A DNA stretch of 41,549 nt from NCBI GenBank assembly GCA_905339255.1, contig CAJPFO010000054.1, positions 1 through 41,549 of the forward strand. Reading direction: 5' to 3'. Each line of letters begins with the position of its first letter. Position 1 is the first letter of the stretch. Shown here in pieces: positions 16,621-24,606 of the stretch. The translations under genes and the position numbers were made by a program. The DNA comes from Myxococcaceae bacterium. GTDB lineage: Bacteria; Myxococcota_A; UBA9160. A model generated the notes under the pieces. It saw only the letters and a list, made by a program, of their open reading frames with translations. It made no database searches and was not told where the DNA came from.

Positions 16621-17499
16621 TCAGTTCGGGGCGGGGTCCTTCGGAGGGGCCGACACTTCGCCGCGCAAGATGCGCGCTCGTCGCGTCTGGTATTCGCCCT
16701 CGTTCACCTCGCCGTCGCGACGCGCCTCTTCGAGGTCTGCGAGCGCACGGAGCTGGTCGGGGGAGAGATCCCCCGAGGTGACGGACGGAAGCGGCGTCTC
16801 GTCGAGTCCGTCCTCGGGCGGAGCCTCGCTTTCCATCAGTACGGTCCGGCGAACGATCTTGCCCTCGGGAGTCACGCGGACTGCCGTCGGCGAGCGGAAG
16901 ATCGGATCGCGCCAGCTCACGGCCAGGCCCTGCGTCCCCTCCGGGATCATCGACTGCCCGGGAACGACGCGGAACTTCATCACCTGACGGTCGGGCTGCG
17001 GATCGTCGACCTTCGCGGCTTCGCCTCCCTGCGGCTGGTGCCAGTCGAGGTGGTAGAGGCGGATGTGGAGCGTGTCGCCCTTCACGAACGCCGAGAAGCT
17101 CGTGATGTAGTCGTGCGTGAAGACGCCGAGACTGCGCTCGCGGCGAGCCGCGACGATCACGACCTCCTGGTCCGGCGTGGCCTTCGCGAGCGCGTTCGAG
17201 AGCTTTTCGCCGAGCTCGTAGACGAGCTCGGCGGGGATCCCCGGCTTCCTCGAGTTGGCGTCGGCGTCGTCGGTACGGATGTCGATCCGCGAGAGGATGT
17301 GCGCGAGGCGCGTCCCCGAGATCGTCGAGGGATGGTCGTAGCCCTTCGTCTCGACGCCGCCGATTCCGGTCTTCTCGCTGCGGAGGACGACGCGGTTCTC
17401 GCCGGCCTGCTGCAGCACGTTGCGCGAGTAGCCGCTGCAGCCGAGGGCGGCCGCCGCGGTGAGCAGGAGGGCGGGGAGGATGGGGCTTCGCACCAACAT
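16621..17499 (-). CDS. Predicted lipoprotein, unknown function
   Basis: This 292-residue protein starts MLVRSPILPALLLTAAAALG with a lipobox (ALGC, Cys21), so it should be lipid-anchored in the cell envelope. Mid-protein it contains alternating strands, including QEVVIVAARRERSLGVFTHD, that might form a beta sandwich. The end (LADLEEARRDGEVNEGEYQT) resembles a SHOCT-like short C-terminal module, which is a charged 'L-x-x-L-x-x-x-G-x-I/V-x-E-x-E' pattern. I do not recognise a named family. It sits downstream of feoB with 82 bases between, on the same strand, and upstream of the flippase fusion. No functional link to iron uptake is shown. Confidence 0.7.
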   Translation of the reverse strand: MLVRSPILPALLLTAAAALGCSGYSRNVLQQAGENRVVLRSEKTGIGGVETKGYDHPSTISGTRLAHILSRIDIRTDDADANSRKPGIPAELVYELGEKLSNALAKATPDQEVVIVAARRERSLGVFTHDYITSFSAFVKGDTLHIRLYHLDWHQPQGGEAAKVDDPQPDRQVMKFRVVPGQSMIPEGTQGLAVSWRDPIFRSPTAVRVTPEGKIVRRTVLMESEAPPEDGLDETPLPSVTSGDLSPDQLRALADLEEARRDGEVNEGEYQTRRARILRGEVSAPPKDPAPN

Positions 17500-17554
17500 G
17501 GGACTCTTCGCTAGCCCAGCCTGGGCCGGGTGCCAAGGCCGGGCTCCAGGAGAG

Positions 17555-17576
17555 CGACCCGGCCCGTCTCGGGTCG
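17555..17576 (-). terminator. Candidate terminator hairpin after feoB
   Basis: CGACCCG and CGGGTCG form a 7-base stem around an 8-base loop, just after the feoB stop codon at 17582 on the minus strand. There is no U-tract, so intrinsic termination would be weak. It is placed where one would expect the end of a feoAB transcript. Confidence 0.35.
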
Positions 17577-17581
17577 TCCTC

Positions 17582-19477
17582 CTAGACCGGGGCGAGCCAG
17601 CCGACGACGCGGTAGGTGACGAAACTCGCGCCGTAGGCGAGCGCCAGGAGGTAGGTGAACGCGAACGCCGGCCAGCGCCAGGAGTTGGTCTCGCGCCGCA
17701 TCACGGCGAGGGTCGACGTGCATTGGAGCGCGTAGACGAAGAAGACGAGCAGCGACGCCACCGTCGCCGGCGTGAAGATGGCGCGTCCGGTGGCCGGGTC
17801 GCGATCGGCGCGGATCGCCTCGCGGAGCGAGAGCGACTCGTCGGTGGCCGCGTAGACCTGCGCGAGCGTCGAGACGATCACCTCGCGGGCAGCGAGGCTC
17901 GCGACGAGGCCGACGCCGATCTTCCAATCGAAGCCGAGCGGAGCGATGAACGGTTCGAGCGCGTGGCCGACACGGCCGGCGAGGCTCCCTTCGAGCGCGA
18001 GCTGCGCCGCGGCCTCGGGCGTCGCGTCGGGGGTCGCCTCGATGCGCGGGAAATGGAGCGACGCCCAGAGCAGGATCGACACCAGCAGGATGATCGTGCC
18101 CGCGCGCCGAAGGAACGCACGCGCGCTCTGCCAGACCTGCGAGATCCAGAGCCGGAACGTGGGGACGCGGTAGGGCGGAAGCTCCATGAAGAACGGAAGC
18201 CCCTCTCCACGCAGCAAGGTCTTCTTGAGGATCGCCGCCACCGCGAGCGCCGTGAAGGCGCCGAGCAGATAGAGCGCGAGGAGCACGAGTCCCTGGAGCC
18301 CGAGGGGCCCGAACACGCGCTTCTCGGGAACGAAGGCGCCGATCAGGAGCGCATAGACGGGAAGTCTCGCCGAGCAGGTCATGAGCGGAGCGACGAGGAT
18401 CGTCGCCAGACGGTTGCGCGGCGAGGGGATGGTTCGCGTCGCCATGATGCCGGGCACGGCGCATGCGTACGAAGAGAGCAGCGAGACGAAGCAGCGTCCC
18501 TCGAGGCCGATCCTTCCCATCACGCGGTCGATCACGAAAGCCGCACGCGCCATGTAGCCGAGATCGTCGAGCAGGTAGAGCAGACCGAAGAGCAGCAGGA
18601 TCTGCGGCAGGAAGACGAGCACCGAGCCCACGCCGCCGATCACACCCTCGGTGAGGAGCTCGGTCACGATCCCGGCCGGAAGGATCGCCGCGAGTCCCTC
18701 TGCGAGGGCGCCCATCGAATCGTCGAGAAAGTCCATTGCGGGCTGCGCCCATGCGAAGATGAGCTGGAAGAAGAGCACCATCATCACGGCGAAGAGGAGC
18801 GTCCCATACACGGGATGGAGTACGACGCGGTCGATGGCGTCGGTGGTCGCGCTCCGGCCGGGACGGACGTGCAGCACGCTCTCGAGAACCGACGCCGCCC
18901 AACCCGCCCGCTCGGCGGCATCGTCCGGTGGCAGAATCGCCGGTCGGCTCCAACCCTCCGGGTGGCCGAGCAGGCGGCGCAGCGGATCGAGGCCGACGCC
19001 GCGGTGGCCGACCACGCCGAGGACGGGGATTCCGAGGCAGCGCTCGAGATGCGCCACGTCGAGCGAGCCGCCACGGGCCGTGAGCTCGTCCATCATCGTC
19101 ACGACCAGGCACGCCGGGAGCCCCAAGCGGAGTACCTGCGCGACGAGCAGGAGCGAGCGATCGAGACTGCACGCATCGGCCACGAACACGATCGCGTCGG
19201 GGGGGGGGACGTCCGCGACCGCACCCGAGAGCACGCGCGTCACGACGGCTTCGTCGGGGCCGATCACGTTCAGGCTGTAGGTGCCCGGAAGATCGATCAC
19301 CACCGCCCGCCGGCCGTCGAGATCGACGCTGCCCTCGCGGCGCTCGACCGTCACGCCGGCGTAGTTGCCGACCTTTGCGCGAAGGCCGGTGAGCGCGTTG
19401 AAGAGCGTCGTCTTGCCGCTGTTCGGCGAGCCGACGAGGCCGAGGCGAAGCGCGGGATCCGCGGCGACTTCGCTCAA
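17582..19477 (-). CDS. feoB: Ferrous iron transporter FeoB
   Basis: At 631 residues this is a compact FeoB. The N-terminal G domain has G1 GSPNSGKTT (16-24), the switch II D62-L-P-G65, and a G4 motif that reads T127-M-M-D130 where FeoB normally has N-x-x-D. Around nine TM segments follow, with the gate motifs SSYACAVPGIMATRT and APLMTCSARLPVYAL. It moves Fe(II) across the inner membrane, with GTP hydrolysis needed for activity. The start is TTG at 19477, overlapping the feoA stop as TTGA. The Asn-to-Thr change in G4 is the odd feature: this residue usually helps read guanine. A C9 homopolymer (minus strand) lies between the G3 and G4 motifs but the frame is intact. Confidence 0.92.
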   Translation of the reverse strand: MSEVAADPALRLGLVGSPNSGKTTLFNALTGLRAKVGNYAGVTVERREGSVDLDGRRAVVIDLPGTYSLNVIGPDEAVVTRVLSGAVADVPPPDAIVFVADACSLDRSLLLVAQVLRLGLPACLVVTMMDELTARGGSLDVAHLERCLGIPVLGVVGHRGVGLDPLRRLLGHPEGWSRPAILPPDDAAERAGWAASVLESVLHVRPGRSATTDAIDRVVLHPVYGTLLFAVMMVLFFQLIFAWAQPAMDFLDDSMGALAEGLAAILPAGIVTELLTEGVIGGVGSVLVFLPQILLLFGLLYLLDDLGYMARAAFVIDRVMGRIGLEGRCFVSLLSSYACAVPGIMATRTIPSPRNRLATILVAPLMTCSARLPVYALLIGAFVPEKRVFGPLGLQGLVLLALYLLGAFTALAVAAILKKTLLRGEGLPFFMELPPYRVPTFRLWISQVWQSARAFLRRAGTIILLVSILLWASLHFPRIEATPDATPEAAAQLALEGSLAGRVGHALEPFIAPLGFDWKIGVGLVASLAAREVIVSTLAQVYAATDESLSLREAIRADRDPATGRAIFTPATVASLLVFFVYALQCTSTLAVMRRETNSWRWPAFAFTYLLALAYGASFVTYRVVGWLAPV

Positions 19478-19725
19478 GGCGCCCGCCGCACCCGCACCCG
19501 TTCGGCCTCCGAGCGACGCAGGCAGAGCTGCGTGCCGCGAAGCTCGTAGACGCTCGGATCGCCGAGCGGCGCCCGGCGCAGCACCTCGACCGGCGTTCCC
19601 GGGACGAGGCCCAAGTCGAGAAGACGCTGGCCGACCGCGTCGCCCGCGCGAACGGCCAAGATCACGCCCCGGCCGCCGACCGGGAGCGAGGCGAGAGGAG
19701 TGCCGTCGTGGGGTAGATCATCCAT
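19474..19725 (-). CDS. feoA: Ferrous iron transport accessory protein FeoA
   Basis: This 83-residue SH3-like protein (SLPVGGRGVILAVRAGDAVG, RLLDLGLVPGTPVEVLRRAP, GDPSVYELRGTQLCLRRSEA) is a full-length FeoA. It likely acts on the cytoplasmic side with FeoB. It overlaps feoB by 4 bases (TTGA) and lies 51 bases after gpsA on the same strand. No clear ribosome site precedes the ATG at 19725, which falls inside an A/T-richer patch; either it is leaderless or a start just after a small leader is used. Confidence 0.9.
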   Translation of the reverse strand: MDDLPHDGTPLASLPVGGRGVILAVRAGDAVGQRLLDLGLVPGTPVEVLRRAPLGDPSVYELRGTQLCLRRSEAERVRVRRAP

Positions 19726-19739
19726 GAAAATGAATGTCG
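19725..19739 (-). promoter_or_regulatory. Possible Fur box overlapping the feoA start
   Basis: TGAAAATGAATGTCG matches the Fur 7-1-7 consensus (TGATAATnATTATCA) at about 10 of 14 positions. It sits directly at the start codon of feoA in an otherwise GC-rich neighbourhood, which is what an iron-repressed promoter would predict. The match is imperfect and the identification is tentative. Confidence 0.35.
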
Positions 19740-19776
19740 ATTTCGCGTCAAAGGATCGGCCGGAGCGGCCTCTCCG

Positions 19777-20781
19777 TCAAGGGCGCTCGTGCCCGAGCTT
19801 GCGCGTCATGAGCTTCTCGACGGCGGCGGCCGGAGCGAGCCTCCCGTCGAGGACCTCGCGGACCATCGCCGCGATGGGTAGCTCCACGCCCGCGCGCTCC
19901 GCGAGCTCGCAAGCGGCGTAGGTCGTCCGCACGCCCTCCGCGACCTCGGCCATTGCCGCGAGGATCTCGCCGAGCGGGCGCCCGCGCCCGAGCTCGAGGC
20001 CGACGCTCCGGTTTCGCGAGAGATCTCCGGTGCAGGTCAGCACGAGATCGCCGACACCGGAGAGTCCGAGGAAGGTGAGGGGATCGGCACCGAGCTTCAC
20101 CCCGAGCCGGGTGATCTCGGCGAGCCCCCGCGTCATGAGCGCAGCGCGCGAGTTGTGGCCGAGGCCGAGCCCGTCGCAGATGCCGACCGCGAGCGCGATC
20201 ACGTTCTTGAGCGCGCCGCCGAGCTCGACGCCGAGAACATCCGTGTTCGAGTAGCAGCGGAACGCCGGGTTCGAGAGCGCGTTGCGGACCGTCACGGCGT
20301 GCTCCTCGTGACGGCAGGCGATCGTGACGACGGTGGGCTTCCCGGCCGCGACCTCCTTGGCGAAGGAGGGTCCGGAAAGAACCACGAGCCGCTCCCGATG
20401 CGAGGCCGGAATCACGTCCTCGAGCACCTGGTGCATCGTGAGGCAGCTTCCGGGCTCGATTCCCTTGATCGTCGAGACGACGATCGCCCCGGGAGCGAGC
20501 TTCTGGCCCGCCTCGGACATGACGCCCCGTACGCCCTGGCTCGGAACGGCGCAGATCACGATCTCGCGGCCGTCGAGCGCGTGGTCGAGATCCGCGCTCG
20601 CCTCGACGGAGCGCGGGACTTCGGCGTCCTTGAGATAACGGGGATTTCTGCGGTCCTGATTGATCGCCGCGGCGAGCGCGGGGTCTCGAGCCCAGAGCAC
20701 GACCTCGTGCTCTCGCCCGCAGAGGATCGCGAGGCAGGTGCCGAAGCTTCCCGCGCCGAGGACGGCCACTCGCGTGCTCAT
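19777..20781 (-). CDS. gpsA: Glycerol-3-phosphate dehydrogenase [NAD(P)+]
   Basis: This 334-residue protein starts MSTRVAVLGAGSFGTCLAIL with the GxGxxG nucleotide fold, followed by VPSQGVR and STIKGIEP. The catalytic/substrate region is VELGGALKNVIALAVGICDG, where the Lys acts on dihydroxyacetone phosphate, followed by GLGHNSRAALMTRGLAE and GDLVLTCTGDLSRNR. It reduces DHAP to sn-glycerol-3-phosphate for phospholipid backbones in the cytosol. It stops 51 bases before feoA on the same strand, though the Fur-like element suggests feoAB has its own promoter. It is divergent from the nuo operon. Confidence 0.94.
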   Translation of the reverse strand: MSTRVAVLGAGSFGTCLAILCGREHEVVLWARDPALAAAINQDRRNPRYLKDAEVPRSVEASADLDHALDGREIVICAVPSQGVRGVMSEAGQKLAPGAIVVSTIKGIEPGSCLTMHQVLEDVIPASHRERLVVLSGPSFAKEVAAGKPTVVTIACRHEEHAVTVRNALSNPAFRCYSNTDVLGVELGGALKNVIALAVGICDGLGLGHNSRAALMTRGLAEITRLGVKLGADPLTFLGLSGVGDLVLTCTGDLSRNRSVGLELGRGRPLGEILAAMAEVAEGVRTTYAACELAERAGVELPIAAMVREVLDGRLAPAAAVEKLMTRKLGHERP

Positions 20782-20819
20782 CCGCGCAGTCTAACCCGTG
20801 GAAGCAGGGGGCGTTTTCG

Positions 20820-20848
20820 TTGACGCCCGGGGGGGCTCTGGCTACGGT
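20820..20848 (+). promoter_or_regulatory. Candidate sigma-70-type promoter of the nuo operon
   Basis: A -35 of TTGACG (20820-20825) and a -10 of TACGGT (20843-20848) are separated by exactly 17 bases. The -10 is 48 bases upstream of the nuoA ATG, and an AAGGGG ribosome site follows. It lies in the 114-base divergent gap with gpsA. The -35 is good; the -10 is a weak match but normal for a high-GC genome. Confidence 0.5.
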
Positions 20849-20895
20849 GCGGGCGTCCCGGATCCCCGCGACGATCCTGCAGAAGAAGGGGCTGC

Positions 20896-21252
20896 ATGCT
20901 CGCCGAATACAGCGGCTTGCTGGTGATCCTCGCCCTCGCCTTTTTCATCGCGGGGTTGCTGCGGGTCGCGCACCGGTTCCTCGGCGGGACCCAGCGCGAG
21001 TTCGCCGAGAAGCAGGAGCCCTTCGAGTGCGGCGAGAAGCAGATCGTCTCGCCGAAGCAGCGCTACGCGGTCAAGTTCTACCTCGTCGCGATCCTCTTCG
21101 TGGTCTTCGACGTCGAGGCCGTCTTCTTCTACGCCTGGGGAGCGCTTTTCCAGGAGCTCGGCTGGTTCGGCTTCGTGTCGATGGCGATCTTCACGATTCC
21201 GCTCGCCGTCGGCCTCGTCTACGAGTGGCAGAAGGGCGCCCTCGAATGGTGA
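20896..21252 (+). CDS. nuoA: NADH-quinone oxidoreductase subunit A
   Basis: This 118-residue membrane protein has three TM helices and the NuoA loop EKQEPFECGEKQIVSPKQRY, followed by AVKFYLVAILFVVFDVEAVF. NuoA/ND3 is a membrane-arm subunit whose first loop runs past the quinone chamber and participates in the active/deactive switch (Cys in PFECG). It is the first gene of the operon. Uniquely, the next gene is nuoE, not nuoB; the two overlap by 7 bases (ATGGTGA), so the missing nuoBCD cannot be explained by a sequencing gap here. Confidence 0.93.
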   Translation: MLAEYSGLLVILALAFFIAGLLRVAHRFLGGTQREFAEKQEPFECGEKQIVSPKQRYAVKFYLVAILFVVFDVEAVFFYAWGALFQELGWFGFVSMAIFTIPLAVGLVYEWQKGALEW

Positions 21253-21713
21253 TCTCCGACGCGGCGCGCGAGAAGATCCGCGCCGAGATGGCGAAGTACC
21301 CGAAGCCCGAGGGTGCGCTGCTCGCGGCGCTGCACCTCGTGCAGAAGCAGACCGGGCACATTTCCGGGGAGACGGCGCAGGAGATCGCCGACCTCTTCGG
21401 CATCCATCCGATCCGCGTGATGGAGGTCGTGACCTTCTACAACATGTTCTACGACGAGCCGCAGGGCCGGCATCACGTGCACGTCTGCACCAACCTGCCC
21501 TGCTCGCTTCGAGGCGCGCGTGAGCTCTTGCGAGGCCTCGAAGCGCACCTCGGGATCGAGGCCGGCGAGACGACGAAGGACGGCCGCGTGACGCTCGCGC
21601 ACGAGGAGTGCCTCGGCGCGTGCGGCTACGCGCCGATGCTGCGAGTCGACGAGACCTACCACGAGAACCTCGACCTCGCCGCTGCCAAGCGGATCCTGGA
21701 CGAGCTCGAGTAG
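21246..21713 (+). CDS. nuoE: NADH-quinone oxidoreductase subunit E (24 kDa)
   Basis: This 155-residue thioredoxin-fold subunit carries the [2Fe-2S] cluster N1a ligands: C-x4-C in VCTNLPCSL and C-x3-C in EECLGACGYAPM. It works with NuoF in the NADH-oxidising tip of complex I. ATG at 21246 overlaps nuoA by 7 bases; GTG at 21249 would also work and give the common 4-base GTGA overlap. nuoF begins 4 bases after its stop. The tight spacing to nuoA shows that the A-E junction is a stable operon arrangement. Confidence 0.93.
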   Translation: MVISDAAREKIRAEMAKYPKPEGALLAALHLVQKQTGHISGETAQEIADLFGIHPIRVMEVVTFYNMFYDEPQGRHHVHVCTNLPCSLRGARELLRGLEAHLGIEAGETTKDGRVTLAHEECLGACGYAPMLRVDETYHENLDLAAAKRILDELE

Positions 21714-21717
21714 CGCC

Positions 21718-23016
21718 ATGGGTTTGAAGGTCCCCTTCGTCACGGGCTACCTGACCGAGCACTTCGGCGACGACGCCTTCCCCACGCTCGAGGGCTACCG
21801 CGCGAAGGGGGGCTACGAGGCCGCGCGCAAGGCGCTCGGCAGCATGACCCCCGACGAAGTGATCGAGCTCATGAAGACGGCGGGCCTGCAGGGACGCGGC
21901 GGCGCGGGTTTCGTGACGGGTCTCAAGTGGTCCTTCATGCCGAAGAAGGGCGACAAGCCGCGCTACATCGCGTGCAACGCAGACGAATCGGAGCCCGGAT
22001 CGTTCAAGGATCGCATCCTTCTCGAACGCGGCGCGCATCAGATGCTCGAAGGGATCCTGATCGGCGCCTGGGCGATGCAAGCCGAGAAGACCTTCATCTA
22101 CGTCCGCGGCGAGTACGCCCATCCGGCGGCTTGCGTCCAGCGCGCGATCGACGAGTGCTACGCCGCCGGAATCCTCGGCGCGAACTGCCTCGGAACGGGC
22201 TTCCGCCACGACGTCGTGCTGACGCGCGGCGCGGGCGCGTACATCTGCGGCGAGGAAACCGGGCTTCTCGAATCGCTCGAGGGGAAGAAGGGACAGCCCC
22301 GCAAGAAGCCGCCCTTCCCGGCCGAGTACGGCGCCTTCGGCATGCCGACGACGGTCAACAACGTCGAGACCTTCAGCCACGTGCCGCACATCGTCGCGAA
22401 GGGCGCCGATTGGTTCCGCGGCTTCGGCACCGAGAAGAGCCCGGGAACGACGATCTTCGGCGTCTCGGGACACGTCGCGCGACCGGGGCTCTTCGAGCTT
22501 CCGCTCGGGACCCGCCTCGACGAGATCGTCTTCCAGCACGCCGGGGGGGTTCCGAACGGACGCAAGGTGAAGGGCGTGATCCCCGGCGGCATGTCGATGC
22601 CGATCCTCCCGGCCGGACAGCTCGACGTTGCGATGGCGAACGAGTTCCTGCGCGAGCGCAAGACGATGCTCGGAACCGGCGGCATCATGGTGATGGACGA
22701 CACCACCTGCATGGTGCGCGCGTCGTGCGTGATCACGTACTTCTTCCGCGACGAGTCGTGCGGGCAGTGCACGCAGTGCCGTGAGGGAACGGGCTGGCTC
22801 CACAAGCTCGTGACGCGGATCGAACGCGGCGCCGGATCGATCGAGGACATCGAGATCCTCGCCGACGTGACGTCGAAGATGGAGGGTCAGACGATCTGCG
22901 CCTTCGCCGACGCCGCTGCGTGGCCCGTCCAGGGGATGCTTCGCCACTTCCGGGAGGACTTCGAGCTGCACGTCGAGCACAAGAAGTGCCCCTTCCCCGA
23001 AAGCTTCGAGCTGTAG
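21718..23016 (+). CDS. nuoF: NADH-quinone oxidoreductase subunit F (51 kDa)
   Basis: At 432 residues it is full length. The FMN/NADH site is seen in LQGRGGAGFVTGLKW (with Val where Pro is usual in GAGFPTG) and in NADESEPGSFKDR. The N3 [4Fe-4S] ligands are in SCGQCTQCREG plus the Cys of TICAFADAAAWP. NuoF oxidises NADH and passes electrons to the NuoG clusters. It abuts nuoG with no intervening base. Near-identity of the motifs to functional NuoF implies selection for NADH oxidation even though this operon lacks the quinone module. Confidence 0.94.
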   Translation: MGLKVPFVTGYLTEHFGDDAFPTLEGYRAKGGYEAARKALGSMTPDEVIELMKTAGLQGRGGAGFVTGLKWSFMPKKGDKPRYIACNADESEPGSFKDRILLERGAHQMLEGILIGAWAMQAEKTFIYVRGEYAHPAACVQRAIDECYAAGILGANCLGTGFRHDVVLTRGAGAYICGEETGLLESLEGKKGQPRKKPPFPAEYGAFGMPTTVNNVETFSHVPHIVAKGADWFRGFGTEKSPGTTIFGVSGHVARPGLFELPLGTRLDEIVFQHAGGVPNGRKVKGVIPGGMSMPILPAGQLDVAMANEFLRERKTMLGTGGIMVMDDTTCMVRASCVITYFFRDESCGQCTQCREGTGWLHKLVTRIERGAGSIEDIEILADVTSKMEGQTICAFADAAAWPVQGMLRHFREDFELHVEHKKCPFPESFEL

Positions 23017-24603
23017 ATGGCGAAACTCACCATCGACGGCGTCGAGTACGAGGTGAAGGACGGCAGGACGATCCTCCAGGCCCTCGACGACCTCGGCCTG
23101 CTGATGAACGGCGTCGACGTGCCGCACTACTGCTGGCACCCGAAGCTCACGATCGACGGCTCGTGCCGGCTGTGCCAGGTCGAGGTCGAAGGCTTTCCGA
23201 AGCTCCAGATCGGCTGCAACACCCCCGTGAAGGACGGCATGGTCGTCCACACCAAGAGCGAGCGCGTGAAGCACGCTCGCGAAGGGGTGATGGAGTTCCT
23301 GCTGCTGAACCACCCGCTCGATTGCCCGATCTGCGATCAGGCGGGCGAGTGCAAGCTGCAGGACTACGCGTTCGAGTACGGCGTGAAGCACGCGCGGACC
23401 GAAGAGCCGCGCCGCGCGCTCAAGAAGAACGTCGACCTCGGCCCGACGATCAAGTTCGACCAGGAGCGCTGCATCCTGTGCCGGCGCTGCGTGCGCTTTT
23501 GCCGAGAGGTTCCGAAGACGGGAGAGCTCGCGGTCTTCAACCGGGGCGACCACTCGGTGATCGAGACCGTCCCCGGGATGCAGCTCGACAACCCCTATTC
23601 GATGAACGTCGCCGACATCTGCCCGGTGGGCGCGCTCACGACCAAGGACTTCCGCTTCAAGATCCGCGTCTGGTTCCTCGAAGAGGCACCGGGGATCTGC
23701 ACCGGCTGCTCGAACGGCTGCAACGTCTACCTGGGCGTCGCGAACAACAAGGTCTACCGCTACGTGCCGCGCCGGAACGACTCGGTGAACGACACCTGGA
23801 TCTGCGACGTCGGCCGCATGACGTACGAGGAGATCGGCGCTCCCGATCGGCTGAAGCTCCCCGCCGTGCGGAGCGACTCCGGAGTGCTCGAGGCCGTCCC
23901 CTTCGCGAAGGCGATCGACGCGGCCGCTGCGAGGCTCCGCTCGCTCGTCGAGCGAAAGGGCGCCGGTGTGCTGGCGGCCGTCGCGTCGGCGCACGCGAGC
24001 AACGAGGACCTTCTCGTCCTCGCACGCTTCCTCGACGCCTACGGGATCCGGCATTCGGGCGTCACGGTGCGGCGCGGCGACTCCGACGACCTCCTCGTGA
24101 AGGCGGAGAAGGCCGCCAACGCCGAGGGTGCCAGGACGCTCGGCTTCGAAGAAGCCGGGCCGCTCGCGAAGCAGATCGCAGGCGGTGGGATCGACGGCCT
24201 GATCGTCCTCGGCCACGACCTGCTCGACCCCGCGTACCTCGGCGGCGAACGGACGCTCGCGAAGCTCGACACCGTGATCGTCCTCGATACCCACGTCTCG
24301 GCGCTCGAGCGCGTGGCGCACGTGATCCTCCCCGTCCGACACGCCGCCGAGAAGGACGCGACCTACGTGAACCACGCCGGCCGCGTGCAGCGGAGCTGGC
24401 CCGTCGTCGAGCCGAGCTTCGAGGCCTACGCCGATGGCGAAGTGATCTCGCGCCTCGGCGCGGCGCTCGGCCTGCCGGGATTCGACGGCAAGTTCGACGT
24501 TCGAGAGGTGTCGCGAAGCCTCGGCGCTGCCGCCGCCGCCTTCCGCGGGATCGATCTCGAGAGCGTCGGCGAGCAGGGCATCCCGCTCGCGGGGAAGGGC
24601 TAG
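23017..24603 (+). CDS. nuoG: NADH-quinone oxidoreductase subunit G (75 kDa), short form
   Basis: The 528-residue protein has the [2Fe-2S] N-terminal domain (GSCRLCQVEVEGFPKLQIGC), the His/Cys N5-type cluster (HPLDCPICDQAGECKLQDY), the N4 block (CILCRRCVRFCREV), and the molybdopterin-like domain with an N7-type C-x2-C-x3-C (CTGCSNGC) and WICDVGR. The C-terminal molybdopterin-like region is shorter than in E. coli NuoG (~900 residues) but within the range of compact bacterial forms. It channels electrons from NuoF toward NuoI/B. Those two partners are not encoded in this window. The start directly follows the nuoF stop. Confidence 0.92.
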   Translation: MAKLTIDGVEYEVKDGRTILQALDDLGLLMNGVDVPHYCWHPKLTIDGSCRLCQVEVEGFPKLQIGCNTPVKDGMVVHTKSERVKHAREGVMEFLLLNHPLDCPICDQAGECKLQDYAFEYGVKHARTEEPRRALKKNVDLGPTIKFDQERCILCRRCVRFCREVPKTGELAVFNRGDHSVIETVPGMQLDNPYSMNVADICPVGALTTKDFRFKIRVWFLEEAPGICTGCSNGCNVYLGVANNKVYRYVPRRNDSVNDTWICDVGRMTYEEIGAPDRLKLPAVRSDSGVLEAVPFAKAIDAAAARLRSLVERKGAGVLAAVASAHASNEDLLVLARFLDAYGIRHSGVTVRRGDSDDLLVKAEKAANAEGARTLGFEEAGPLAKQIAGGGIDGLIVLGHDLLDPAYLGGERTLAKLDTVIVLDTHVSALERVAHVILPVRHAAEKDATYVNHAGRVQRSWPVVEPSFEAYADGEVISRLGAALGLPGFDGKFDVREVSRSLGAAAAAFRGIDLESVGEQGIPLAGKG

Positions 24604-24606
24604 GCG

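Noticed and set aside
13332-16781. A 1149-residue open frame on the plus strand
   Set aside because: Antisense to the flippase/phosphatase fusion; the minus strand shows clear catalytic motifs and TM pattern.
17459-19549. A 696-residue open frame on the plus strand
   Set aside because: Antisense to feoB; composition is dominated by Arg/Glu/His as in other shadow frames.
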